The position numbers were made by a program, and so were the translations under genes. Under the pieces are notes generated by a model. It was not told the DNA's origin. It saw only the letters and a program-made list of their open reading frames with translations, and did not search any database. From an uncultured bacterium (GTDB lineage Bacteria; Verrucomicrobiota; Verrucomicrobiia; Verrucomicrobiales; V1-33): a DNA stretch of 64,000 nt. The stretch covers positions 1 to 64,000 of the forward strand of contig CAJBME010000250.1 in the NCBI GenBank assembly GCA_903954065.1. The letters are read 5' to 3'. Positions 45,985-54,402 of the stretch are shown piece after piece. Every line of letters starts with the position of its first letter. The stretch's first letter is position 1.

Positions 45985-46068
45985 TCAAGCCTTGCCCTTG
46001 ACGAGGTAGGCGAAAGCGATGGCTCCGACGGCCAAGAAGATAAAGGCGAAGACAAGTCCTGCGAGCAT
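45985..46068 (-). CDS. Possible 27-residue single-span membrane peptide
   Basis: ATG 46068 to TGA 45985 encodes MLAGLVFAFIFLAVGAIAFA then YLVKGKA: one hydrophobic helix with a basic C-terminus, like many bacterial small membrane proteins. The frame is open for 31 codons upstream, with protein-like composition (VVFPPDDFAGNTAARVYHKA), but no ATG, GTG or TTG is present there, so either the ATG is the start or an unusual start is used. It lies 70 bp downstream of the unknown acidic protein on the same strand. The call rests only on composition. Confidence 0.4.
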   Translation of the reverse strand: MLAGLVFAFIFLAVGAIAFAYLVKGKA

Positions 46069-46138
46069 GGCCTTGTGATAAACCCGGGCCGCCGTATTTC
46101 CAGCAAAATCGTCAGGGGGAAAAACGACGGAGGGCGGT

Positions 46139-47506
46139 TCAGGAGGAGCGCAGGTGGTGCATCAAGTCGATGATTTCGCGGCGCAATTCAAAGAGGTCTC
46201 GTTTGCGGGTCTGCAGCCAGTGCCGGGTTTCGGCATTGAGTGCGGCGGCGTCGATGCAATCGAAGGCGTGCAGCGCCTCATTGAGCGGCACTTGGGCGCG
46301 TTTCAGCATCGCGATGATGAAGCCAGGTTCTGGATCCAGGCCTTGAGCCCATCCATCGAGGGCGCCGGCGAGTTTCCCCCCGAGGGTGATGATGTGCAGA
46401 ATGAGCGACAGGACGGGACTTTGGTCCCGGTTTTCCGCGGAATCGGCCATCAGTCCGCGTTCTTCCGCCTCGCGCTGGAGGGCGAGCGCAAAGTCCATGG
46501 CTCGTTGACTGAGCGGGTGATGTGACCCGAACGGGTCTTCTTCGCCCAATTCCACCTCGTCATCGTCAAGTTCCTGCGACCAAGAGGCTTCTCGTTCGCC
46601 GGGTTCCAGGCCGGACAAGGCTTCTTCCATGAGGCGCGCCTCCATGGGGGGCTCGATTTCCGGATCCGGCTCGTCTTCTTCATGCCATCCGAGGGCGGTG
46701 GCGATCATTTTCTCCCGCTCTGGATGGTCGCGGTACTTCTCGAAGGCTTCTTGATAGGCTTCGGCACGGCGATCGGCATCGCGGAGTTCTTGTTCCCACT
46801 CGAATTCGTTCAGCGGGATGTCATCCAGAAACTCGAGTTCACCCTCGGTTCCGTCCTCGAGGGATCCGGTTCCGGCGAGCAAGTCCTCAGGGGCGAGTAA
46901 ATCTGGAATCGGGGGGAGTTCCGCGCTGGCGGTTCCGGGGCCCAGATCGATGGCGCCGGGGGGTAAAATTTCATCATCTTCCGGTGTTTCCTCATTGACC
47001 TCACCGGTGATGGTGTGGATGAACCGCTGGAAATGTTGCTGACTGGCGGCCATTTGCTCTGCTTCTTCGTCCGCCGTCATGTGCCATGTGGGCAGGGTCA
47101 CTCCGACCGTCCAATCGGCTGACTCGATGACGACTCGTCCATTTTCCGCGCTGTACCATTCGAGGTACAGGCAGTTGGCGATCCGGCAGGGAACGGGTAG
47201 TTCTTTGTCGATGAGTTCCATCACTTCCATGTCGGAAACGACGGGTTGGCGCACTTTGCGGGAGGCCGTCAGTTCGCCGGCCATGCCTTGTTGCTCGGGA
47301 GCGAGCACGGACAATGATGGATCGGCGGCTGGCCGTGGATTGATGAAACGCACAGTGCTCCCGGCGAGGTCTCGGAGGCAGTTTCCGTGGAGGTTGAGCC
47401 GCAACGGCTCTTTGCGGCCCGCGAGCCAAATCCTCCCCGTGACCACGCCACGATCCTCGTTGCACAACTCACCTCGTACTACCGCTTTTTCGATGCGAAA
47501 CGCCAT
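46139..47506 (-). CDS. Conserved-looking acidic protein of unknown function
   Basis: I do not recognise this 455-residue cytoplasmic protein. The N-terminal ~165 residues look like a globular beta-rich domain (RIEKAVVRGELCNEDRGVVT, then CLYLEWYSAENGRVVIESAD). A long acidic, Glu/Asp/Pro-rich linker fills roughly 170-320. The C-terminal ~120 residues are helical (RAMDFALALQREAEERGLMA, LILHIITLGGKLAGALDGWA) and end in a charged helix (TRKRDLFELRREIIDLMHHL). There is no signal peptide. It is divergent from the glycosyltransferase gene, with 116 bp between them. A structural or scaffolding role would suit the layout, but that is a guess. Confidence 0.75.
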   Translation of the reverse strand: MAFRIEKAVVRGELCNEDRGVVTGRIWLAGRKEPLRLNLHGNCLRDLAGSTVRFINPRPAADPSLSVLAPEQQGMAGELTASRKVRQPVVSDMEVMELIDKELPVPCRIANCLYLEWYSAENGRVVIESADWTVGVTLPTWHMTADEEAEQMAASQQHFQRFIHTITGEVNEETPEDDEILPPGAIDLGPGTASAELPPIPDLLAPEDLLAGTGSLEDGTEGELEFLDDIPLNEFEWEQELRDADRRAEAYQEAFEKYRDHPEREKMIATALGWHEEDEPDPEIEPPMEARLMEEALSGLEPGEREASWSQELDDDEVELGEEDPFGSHHPLSQRAMDFALALQREAEERGLMADSAENRDQSPVLSLILHIITLGGKLAGALDGWAQGLDPEPGFIIAMLKRAQVPLNEALHAFDCIDAAALNAETRHWLQTRKRDLFELRREIIDLMHHLRSS

Positions 47507-47622
47507 GCTGTTTGCTTGAACTTAGACACTGATGGTAAGCGTCAGCGCGCCTTGTCAAATGAGACGAGAGGTTTTTTCACTTTCGGCTTGGCGAGCGGCC
47601 ACATCACCATCACCGGTGAAGG

Positions 47623-48417
47623 ATGGTGCCCCCTCTGTCCGTTTCCATCGTCACGTGCAACGAGGAACGCAATCTGCCTCGTTGTCTGGCGTCTGTCGCC
47701 GGACTGGCGGCGGAAATCATCGTGATGGACAGCGGCAGCACCGACGCTACCCGACACGTGGCCGCCAGCGCCGGGGCGCGCGTCATCCATCAGGACTGGT
47801 TGGGCTACCGCGATCAGAAGAATGCCGCCCTCGCGCATTGCACGCATTCGTGGGTGCTGGCCCTCGATGCGGATGAAGAACTCTCTCCCCGCTTGCGTGC
47901 TGAAATCGAGGAGTTCTTCCAGACCGGCGAGACGGAACGCTACCATGGCGCCTCGTTTCCTCGTAAAGTTTGGTTCCTCGGCCGGTGGATCACCCATGGC
48001 GATTGGTACCCGGATCGCAAACTCAGGCTGGTCCGCCGCGAGGGGGCGCGATGGATGGGGTCGCCAGAACACGATTTCCTCGACGTCCCTGGACCCGTGA
48101 AAAAACTCGCCAGCGACCTCCACCACTTTTCATTTCCCGATACCGCCACCTATTTGCGGAAAATCACGGTTTTTGCCGACGAATATTTGAAGCGTGAATT
48201 GGCGGCTGGCCGGCGGTGGTCACTGGCGGGCAATGTGACCCGGCCGCTGTGGCGGTTCTTTCGCGGCTACGTGTTGCGCCGCGGATTTCTCGATGGATTT
48301 CCTGGTCTTTGGATTGCGACCGGTATTGCCTTTCAAACGTTTGTACGTCACAGCCGCACGTATGAACATGCGGTCAAGGAGCGGCTGCCCGATGAGCAAC
48401 GAGCGACGCCCCAATGA
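47623..48417 (+). CDS. Glycosyltransferase family 2 (WaaE/KdtX-like)
   Basis: This 264-residue GT-A enzyme has the N-terminal nucleotide-sugar domain (SVSIVTCNEERNLPRCLASV, IIVMDSGSTDATRHVA) and the metal-binding LALDADEELSP. The C-terminal part (FPRKVWFLGRWITHGDWYPD, SPEHDFLD, then FFRGYVLRRGFLDGFPGLW) is characteristic of the WaaE/LpsA branch, which adds a glucose or similar sugar to the lipopolysaccharide inner core. There is a GAAGG just before the ATG. It acts at the cytoplasmic face of the inner membrane. It ends convergently 3 bp from the acyltransferase gene. Confidence 0.92.
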   Translation: MVPPLSVSIVTCNEERNLPRCLASVAGLAAEIIVMDSGSTDATRHVAASAGARVIHQDWLGYRDQKNAALAHCTHSWVLALDADEELSPRLRAEIEEFFQTGETERYHGASFPRKVWFLGRWITHGDWYPDRKLRLVRREGARWMGSPEHDFLDVPGPVKKLASDLHHFSFPDTATYLRKITVFADEYLKRELAAGRRWSLAGNVTRPLWRFFRGYVLRRGFLDGFPGLWIATGIAFQTFVRHSRTYEHAVKERLPDEQRATPQ

Positions 48418-48420
48418 GGA

Positions 48421-49695
48421 TTAGACGAGCATGAGGGCGGGCGCTTCCACCAATTGGCGGAGAGCCTGCAGGAAGGTGGCACCGACGGCACCGTCGACCA
48501 CGCGATGATCGCAGCTCATGCCGATCCAGAGGCGTTCTCCGATGGCCAATTGTCCTGCGCTGTTGACGACAGGTTTTTTCACAATGGCTCCGATGGAAAG
48601 AATGGCGGCCTGTGGAGGATTGATGATGGCGTCGAAAGTATCGATGCCGTAGGCGCCAAGATTGGAAATCGTCAAAGTGCCATGGGCGAACTCATCGGGT
48701 TTGAGTTTGTTTTCCTTGGCTCGTTTGGCGAAATCTTTGACGGCGGCGCTGATTTCGGTGAGCGATTTGTTTTGGGCGTCGCGGATGACGGGGGTGACGA
48801 GGCCGTCGTCGACGGCGATGGCCACGCTCAGGTTCACGCTTTTGAAGCGGACTATGGCATCGACGTCGAAAGCGGCGTTGACGGCCGGCACTTGGGCGGC
48901 TGCGGTGGCAGCTGCTTTGAGCAGGAAATCGTTGATAGTGAATTTAATGCCGCTGCCTTTAGCTTGTTCCGCCTGATTCGCCTGCGTGCGGAACGTCATG
49001 AGCGGGCCGGCATCCACCTCGATATTGAGGTAAAAGTGAGGGATCTGGGTTTTGGAGGCGAGGAGGCGGCTGGCGATGATGGTCCGCATGGGGGACAGCG
49101 GGACGCGTACGTCTTGCGGGCCGACGGTGGGACGGATGACGGGCAATCCGGGGGTGGGGGCGGCGCCATGGGCGGCGGCGGTGCCGGCGGCGAGGACATC
49201 GGCTCGGATGATGCGTCCGCCCGGGCCGGTGCCGGTGAGGCTGGCGAGGTTGACCCCGCGATCGGTGGCTACCTTGCGGGCGAGCGGCGAGGCTTTGATG
49301 CGGCCGCCTCGCGAGCGGGCGCCGCCGCCGGCCAACGCGGGTGCGGTGGAGCGTGACGGGCTGGGGCTCGGAGCTGCGGCGACGGGGGCGCCGGCGGCCG
49401 CGGCTACCGGGGCGGCTGCGGTGGTCGGAGCGGCGTCGTCACTCGGGGCGGACTCACCGTCTTCCAGCAGTATGGCCATGGCTGCTCCAATGGGAACTTT
49501 ATCGCCCTCATTGACATACAACTTATGGACAATTCCGGAGGCAAAAACATTCTGCTCCATGGTGGCCTTATCAGTCTGGATTTCGGCGACCACTTGACCC
49601 GAAGTGACGGCGTCTCCGGGCTTGATCAGCCACTTGAGCAATGTCCCTTCAGTCATGGTGTCGCTCAGCGACGGCATTTCGATATAGTGCGGCAT
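48421..49695 (-). CDS. pdhC: Dihydrolipoamide acetyltransferase, E2 of pyruvate dehydrogenase
   Basis: The E2 core transfers acetyl from its lipoyl arm to CoA. ATG 49695 (MPHYIEMPSLSDTMTEG) gives 424 residues; the 34 residues upstream in the open frame are not conserved. There is one lipoyl domain with Lys43 in EIQTDKATME, an Ala/Pro linker, a peripheral subunit-binding domain (IKASPLARKVATDRGVNLAS, GTGPGGRIIRADV) and the catalytic domain with the active-site SCDHRVVDGAVGA near the C-terminus. The lipoyl motif and domain order fit PDH rather than 2-oxoglutarate dehydrogenase. The E1 and E3 genes are not adjacent, which is unusual but seen in some bacteria. Confidence 0.93.
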   Translation of the reverse strand: MPHYIEMPSLSDTMTEGTLLKWLIKPGDAVTSGQVVAEIQTDKATMEQNVFASGIVHKLYVNEGDKVPIGAAMAILLEDGESAPSDDAAPTTAAAPVAAAAGAPVAAAPSPSPSRSTAPALAGGGARSRGGRIKASPLARKVATDRGVNLASLTGTGPGGRIIRADVLAAGTAAAHGAAPTPGLPVIRPTVGPQDVRVPLSPMRTIIASRLLASKTQIPHFYLNIEVDAGPLMTFRTQANQAEQAKGSGIKFTINDFLLKAAATAAAQVPAVNAAFDVDAIVRFKSVNLSVAIAVDDGLVTPVIRDAQNKSLTEISAAVKDFAKRAKENKLKPDEFAHGTLTISNLGAYGIDTFDAIINPPQAAILSIGAIVKKPVVNSAGQLAIGERLWIGMSCDHRVVDGAVGATFLQALRQLVEAPALMLV

Positions 49696-49824
49696 GGGCG
49701 CGGAAAACGATGGTTCTAAAACGAGACGATGTCGCCTGCCACGAGGGAAAACGCAAGCAGGCAGATGCGAACCGCGGCCCGTCCGGGTCAGAATCAAGGC
49801 TGCGGACGGTTTTCGGGCTGGATT

Positions 49825-51267
49825 TTAGGGCGCTGACTGGGCGGCTTTGAGTTTTTTGGCCATCAGAGCCGGGGTCAGTCCTAGGAGTTTGGCGGCCGCG
49901 GCTGTTTGCTGGCCGGTGTGTTCGTACGCTTGCAGGACGAGTTGATTTTCGAGCTCGGCGAGGATGGGGCGCCCGGGGGACTGGATCAGATCATCGAGCA
50001 GCGTCCGGGCGATGGCGTTGAGGTTGGCCTGAGTTTGGCTGCCGGTGGCTGGGGCTGTCTCATCGACCGCTGGCAGCGGGGGGCTTCCGGCTCCCGGGCG
50101 GCTGAGCTGGGCTGAGCCCAGCGGGATGTCTTTGGGCAGCAAAACGTCTGCGGTGGCGAGCACGCAGGCGCGCGCCAGCGTGTTTTCCAGCTCGCGAACG
50201 TTGCCGGGCCAATGATGATCTTCCAGATGGCGAATCGCCTCCTCGCTCAGGCGGTGGGGCGGCAAGCGGTGTTCCCGAGCCAGACGTTGCAGGAAAAAAT
50301 TGGCCAGCGGCAGCACATCTTCATGGCGTTCGCGCAATGGGGGGATGTGAATGCGGATCACATTGAGCCGGTAAAAGAGATCCTCTCGAAAACGATTGGT
50401 CTCGACATCCTGCTCCAGCGGGCGGTTGGTTGCGGCCAGAATGCGCACATCTGTGCGCAGCGTCTGGTTGCCCCCGACCCGGGAAAACTCTCCTTCCTGC
50501 AAAACCCGGAGAATTTTGCTCTGCACCGGCAGTGGCATATCGCCAATCTCATCGAGAAACAACGTCCCTCCGTCACACTGCTCAAATCTCCCGACTCGCA
50601 GCGCTACCGCCCCCGTAAAACTTCCTTTTTCATGCCCGAAAAGCTCGCTCTCCAGCAAGTTTTCGGGAATGGCCGCACAGTTGATAGCCACAAATTCCTT
50701 GTGCTGGCGCGCACTGAAACGGTGAATGGCCCGCGCCACCACCTCCTTGCCGCAACCACTCTCGCCCGTGATCAAAACCGGCGCCGTCGAACGCGAGGCC
50801 CGCCCAATCAACTTGAACACCCCCTGCATCGCCGGAGATTGGCCAATGATCGATTGCTGTAAATTGTCCAGCAATGGCACGACCACCGCCGTCGTGCGCA
50901 TCGACTCGCGCGTCTTCAACGCATCTTCAACCACCGGCCGCAATTCATAACTGAGCGCTTCCTTGCGCAAAAATTCGTAAGCCCCGTGCTTCATCGCCTC
51001 AATGACCGCATTGGTCGGAGGAAATCCTGTATTCAGAATAACAAGGGCATTCGGGTCGGTCTGACGTATGCGCCGCAGCAATTCCATGCCTGTCACCGGC
51101 TGCAATTGCAGCTCGCTGAGGACAATATCAGGTTTTTCCTGCTGAAAAACAGCAAACCCTTGGTCAGCATTAGTGGCGCCAATGACCCGCACGTCAGAGG
51201 CGGTCAAGTGTTTGGACACCCACTGAAGAAAGTCGGCGTCGGGATCAATGGCTAGAACAGTCTGCAT
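49825..51267 (-). CDS. Sigma-54-dependent response regulator with pseudo-receiver
   Basis: ATG 51267 (MQTVLAIDPDADF) gives 480 residues in the NtrC order. The receiver keeps the acidic pair in DPDAD and the lysine in FLRKEAL, but the phosphoacceptor position is glutamate: IVLSELQLQP has Glu52 where NtrC has Asp54. The AAA domain has GESGCGKEVVARAIH, the sigma-54-contacting GSFTGA loop (Ser for Ala, a tolerated variant), GGTLFLDEIGDMP and the arginine-finger region FREDLFYRLNV. The C-terminal Fis-type helix-turn-helix is ...TAAAAKLLGLTPALMAKKLK. Glutamate there can mimic phosphorylation, so it may be constitutively active or controlled otherwise. No partner kinase is adjacent. It could act at the sigma-54 promoter before clpC. 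Confidence 0.92.
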   Translation of the reverse strand: MQTVLAIDPDADFLQWVSKHLTASDVRVIGATNADQGFAVFQQEKPDIVLSELQLQPVTGMELLRRIRQTDPNALVILNTGFPPTNAVIEAMKHGAYEFLRKEALSYELRPVVEDALKTRESMRTTAVVVPLLDNLQQSIIGQSPAMQGVFKLIGRASRSTAPVLITGESGCGKEVVARAIHRFSARQHKEFVAINCAAIPENLLESELFGHEKGSFTGAVALRVGRFEQCDGGTLFLDEIGDMPLPVQSKILRVLQEGEFSRVGGNQTLRTDVRILAATNRPLEQDVETNRFREDLFYRLNVIRIHIPPLRERHEDVLPLANFFLQRLAREHRLPPHRLSEEAIRHLEDHHWPGNVRELENTLARACVLATADVLLPKDIPLGSAQLSRPGAGSPPLPAVDETAPATGSQTQANLNAIARTLLDDLIQSPGRPILAELENQLVLQAYEHTGQQTAAAAKLLGLTPALMAKKLKAAQSAP

Positions 51268-51403
51268 CTGAAGCGCGCCGATGCGTGATAACGTCGCGGG
51301 CGACTCTGTGAGAACCACAGTTTTTCAGTGAAGTCAACCGATCGCCGCCACCAGAATGCCTTCCCCGGCCTGCTGGACCGTTCTTCTCCGCAGGCACCGC
51401 ACC

Positions 51404-52138
51404 TCAGACACCGCCAAATCGGCGCTCGCGCTGCGCAAAGGCCGCGCACGCTTCCTCGAGATCCGACTTGTTAAAATCAGGCCAAAGTTTCGGGGTGACC
51501 CAGAATTCGGCGTAACTCAGCTGCCATAGCAAGAAGTTAGACAACCGCAGCTCGCCCGAGGTTCTGATCAAAAGGTCAGGGTCGGGCCAGTGCCGCGTGT
51601 ACAAATGCTGGCTGAAAACGTCTGGAGTGATCGTCGCTGGATCGAGACGCCCGTCCTGCACGTCGCGCACCACACTTTTGACCCCATCGACAATTTCCTC
51701 GCGGCCGCCATAACTGAGGGCCAAAATCAATGTCAGTCCTGTGTTTCCGGCCGTCCGCTCGATCGCTCGATGCAATGATTCCTGGCACGACGTCGGCAGA
51801 TCTGTCAGCCGCCCAATGGCCTGAAATCGGACGTTTTTCTTGAGCATTTCATCGAGTTTGTTCCGCAAAAATCGATCCAGCAGAAACATCAAGGCCTCCA
51901 CCTCCGCCGGCGGCCGCTTCCAGTTCTCGGACGAAAACGCGTACAACGTGAGAAAATCCACTCCCATCTCTCCGCACGCCTCCACCGCGCGCTGCACAGC
52001 ATCCGCACCACGTCGATGTCCCTCCGTGCGCGGTAGCCCCCGCTGCGCCGCCCACCTGCCGTTGCCATCCATAATGATGGCCACATGGCGGGGAACAACC
52101 GAAGGCTGAACAACGGGGGATGAAGGCTGGAGCGCCAT
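51404..52138 (-). CDS. uppS: Undecaprenyl diphosphate synthase
   Basis: UppS condenses isopentenyl diphosphate onto farnesyl diphosphate to make the C55 carrier lipid for peptidoglycan and O-antigen. ATG 52138 (MALQPSSPVVQP) gives 244 residues; the frame is open 59 codons upstream through a repetitive stretch. Signatures: HVAIIMDGNGRWAAQRGLPR with the catalytic Asp, FLTLYAFSSENWKRP, and DLLIRTSGELRLSNFLLWQLSYAEF. The next gene in the opposite direction is uppP, which works on the same lipid. Confidence 0.96.
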   Translation of the reverse strand: MALQPSSPVVQPSVVPRHVAIIMDGNGRWAAQRGLPRTEGHRRGADAVQRAVEACGEMGVDFLTLYAFSSENWKRPPAEVEALMFLLDRFLRNKLDEMLKKNVRFQAIGRLTDLPTSCQESLHRAIERTAGNTGLTLILALSYGGREEIVDGVKSVVRDVQDGRLDPATITPDVFSQHLYTRHWPDPDLLIRTSGELRLSNFLLWQLSYAEFWVTPKLWPDFNKSDLEEACAAFAQRERRFGGV

Positions 52139-52225
52139 GGAATCGAACTCCACCATGCGGCGGCCTGCCGCACCGCGCAAGCGCCTGCCATCAATCATCA
52201 CGCTCCAGTGCCCACTTTTTTTGCC

Positions 52226-52290
52226 TTTCGCCTGCTCGCCTGTCCGTCGCCCTGTCGTCTGTCGGCCTGTCCGCCAGCGGTCCGTCAGGC
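52226..52290. repeat. CCTGTC-rich imperfect microrepeat in the uppS/uppP gap
   Basis: In the 254-bp divergent gap, CCTGTC/CTGTCG units recur several times (GCCTGTCCGTCGCCCTGTCG and onward) with irregular spacing. It creates the Arg/Thr/Gly-rich extension of the uppS open frame, which argues that the extension is not translated. It may be a slippage-prone tract. Confidence 0.4.
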
Positions 52291-52392
52291 GGGCGGGTAT
52301 CAGAAATTGTGACAAAACTCGTGACTACTGGGAAAGACCGTCTCTGCTGACAGCTTCCGCCCGTCCTTCGTTACTTTTACTGTTATTTTCTC

Positions 52393-53178
52393 ATGCCCAG
52401 CTGGCTTTCTGCGCTCATTTCCGGCCTGATTGAGGGCCTTACTGAATTCATTCCTGTTTCTTCCACGGGCCATTTGCTGATTGCTGACCGCTGGATGGGG
52501 GCGCGCCCAGAATGGTTCACCATTTTTATTCAAGTTGGGGCTGCGCTTGCGCTGCTGCCGATTTTTTGGACCAAGCTGACCGGATTGTTGATGAGTTGGA
52601 AGGAACCCGCGTCGCGCGATTACCTGACCAAACTCGTCGCCGCCTTTTTCATCACGGGGGTGGGAGGGGTGGCTTTGGAAAAGTCAGGGATGCAGCAGCT
52701 TCCCGACACGGTCGGTCCGGTGGCTTGGGCCACTCTGATCGGCGGCTTCGTCATTCTCGGCATCGAGGCGTGGCGCAAATACCACCCAGGATCGCCCAAC
52801 CTGACGTGGACCATCGCCATCGCTTGCGGTCTGGCCCAATTGCTGGCCGCCATCTATCCCGGTACCTCGCGCTCCGGGGCCACCATCATGATTGCTCTCG
52901 CGCTGGGATTGGCCCGTCCCGCGGCCGCCGAGTTTTCCTTCATCCTCGGCATGATCACCCTGACCGCCGCCGGAGGTTACAAATTGCTGGGCGCTTGGCG
53001 CGACGGCGAAATCGTTAATACGGCGGTTCTCGATCTCGTGGTGGGATTTCTGGCGGCCGCAGTCTCCGCCTTTATCGTCGTCAAATGGCTCCTGCGCTTC
53101 GTCCAGAGCCACACCTTCAACGGCTTCGCCGTCTATCGCATCATTCTCGGCGCCGCTTTGATCGTCTGGTTCTCATGA
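52393..53178 (+). CDS. uppP: Undecaprenyl-diphosphatase UppP (BacA)
   Basis: UppP removes a phosphate from undecaprenyl diphosphate at the periplasmic face, regenerating the carrier lipid and giving some bacitracin resistance. The 261-residue integral membrane protein has both active-site motifs: GLTEFIPVSSTGHLLIADRW near residues 15-34 and IYPGTSRSGATIMIALALG near 155-174. Several hydrophobic segments match the family. The ATG follows AT-rich sequence. The last two codons overlap the start of the Hint lipoprotein (ATGA). Confidence 0.97.
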   Translation: MPSWLSALISGLIEGLTEFIPVSSTGHLLIADRWMGARPEWFTIFIQVGAALALLPIFWTKLTGLLMSWKEPASRDYLTKLVAAFFITGVGGVALEKSGMQQLPDTVGPVAWATLIGGFVILGIEAWRKYHPGSPNLTWTIAIACGLAQLLAAIYPGTSRSGATIMIALALGLARPAAAEFSFILGMITLTAAGGYKLLGAWRDGEIVNTAVLDLVVGFLAAAVSAFIVVKWLLRFVQSHTFNGFAVYRIILGAALIVWFS

Positions 53179-53717
53179 TGAATACTAGGATTTTGATGCG
53201 TGTCGCGCTGGCGGTGGTTTCTGCCATCGGTCTCTCCAGCTGCAATTTGGTCGCTCCGTTGGTGCGAACGGCCCTGCCGTTTGCGGGAATCAAGATGGCG
53301 ATGGCCTGCCTGCCTGAGGAAGCGATGATCGACACGCCGGCGGGGCCGCGCGTGGTCCGGGACATTACGGCTGGCGACGTGGTGATGGGTTACCGCGGGC
53401 ATCCGGTGATCGTGCAGCAGAAACACGATTATCTGGAGCAGGCCTCGACGGTTTTCATCAAAGTGGTCTTTGATGACGGGGCCTCGGTCGAGGCCTGCGG
53501 CTGGCATCGCCTTGCGGGCACCCGTCTGCAGGATCTGAAAGTCGGGCAGGGGGTGGCGGGCCGCCGGGTGGCCGCGCTTTCCACGCGCTGCGGCATCAAA
53601 CGATCGTATGATCTGTTGACGGAGGACGAGGGGTATCGCATCGACGGCATTCCTGTGAACAGCATGATTGAGGAAATGCATGCGGCGGCGGCCGGTCTTC
53701 CCCGGGATAAGCGTTAG
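53175..53717 (+). CDS. Lipoprotein with a Hint (hedgehog/intein-like) domain
   Basis: ATG 53175 overlaps the uppP stop, suggesting coupling. The 180-residue product has a lipobox (AIGLSSC, lipidated Cys23). A Hint fold begins at Cys45: CLPEEAMIDTPAGPRVVRDI then TAGDVVMGY, followed by ASVEACGWHRLAG (block-B-like His111) and GYRIDGIPVNSMIEEM near 153-168. The end Val161-Asn162-Ser163 resembles the intein C-terminal junction (usually His-Asn before Cys/Ser/Thr). So Cys45, Asn162 and Ser163 could allow cleavage or splicing of a ~118-residue segment; the missing penultimate His may limit it. Its role and why it is linked to uppP are unknown. Confidence 0.8.
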   Translation: MMNTRILMRVALAVVSAIGLSSCNLVAPLVRTALPFAGIKMAMACLPEEAMIDTPAGPRVVRDITAGDVVMGYRGHPVIVQQKHDYLEQASTVFIKVVFDDGASVEACGWHRLAGTRLQDLKVGQGVAGRRVAALSTRCGIKRSYDLLTEDEGYRIDGIPVNSMIEEMHAAAAGLPRDKR

Positions 53718-53765
53718 GGCGCGGCGACATTTTCATTTCCGCCACGGACTCCTGAGTGGGGCGAC

Positions 53766-54335
53766 CTAGGCGGTGGCGGCGCGTATTTCTTGGGGATCCA
53801 AGGCGCGCCACTGACCGGGTTGCAGCTTGAGTGAGGCGAGTTCCAATTGCCCGATGCGGGCGCGGATGAGTCTCAGGGTGGGCAGTCCGACGGCGGCGGT
53901 CATGCGGCGGACCTGCCGGTTTTTGCCTTCGGTGAGCTGCAGGGAAATCCACGCATCGGGGATGGTTTTGCGAACGCGGATCGGCGGGGTCCGCGGCGGC
54001 CATGGGGGAGCGGGATCGATCCGTCTGGCGATGGCGGGCTGGGTGCGATGCCCTTGGATGACGACGCCATGTTCGAGTGTGGCGAGGTTTTCCAGCGTGG
54101 GCACACCTTCGACCTGCACGTGATATTCGCGTGGGTGAGAGCGGCGGGGGTTGAGCAGGCGATCTGTCCAGACAGCTTCGTCGCTGAGCAGCAACAACCC
54201 TTCAGAATCGCGATCCAGCCGTCCAATCGGATAGACTCCAGCGGCAAAGCCACAAGCGGCCAGCGTCTGCTGTCCGGCATGATCCGGCGTAAACTGGGAA
54301 AGCATGTCGTAGGGTTTATGAAGAGCGATCAGCAT
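53766..54335 (-). CDS. rluE: RluE-type 23S rRNA pseudouridine synthase
   Basis: ATG 54335 (MLIALHKPYDMLSQFTPD) gives 189 residues without an S4 domain, as in RluE. The catalytic Asp41 is in YPIGRLDRDSEGLLLLSD and the C-terminal motif is EGKNRQVRRMTAAVG. RluE modifies U2457 of 23S rRNA in E. coli. The frame is open upstream to 54458, and another ATG at 54404 would overlap the divergent gene start at 54403; the shorter start fits the family. Confidence 0.9.
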   Translation of the reverse strand: MLIALHKPYDMLSQFTPDHAGQQTLAACGFAAGVYPIGRLDRDSEGLLLLSDEAVWTDRLLNPRRSHPREYHVQVEGVPTLENLATLEHGVVIQGHRTQPAIARRIDPAPPWPPRTPPIRVRKTIPDAWISLQLTEGKNRQVRRMTAAVGLPTLRLIRARIGQLELASLKLQPGQWRALDPQEIRAATA

Positions 54336-54402
54336 AGGGTCGAGGCCGGGAAAAAAGCGTTTAGCAATCGATGATCCGCAAGTAACAATTAGCAGAGCCT
54401 TC

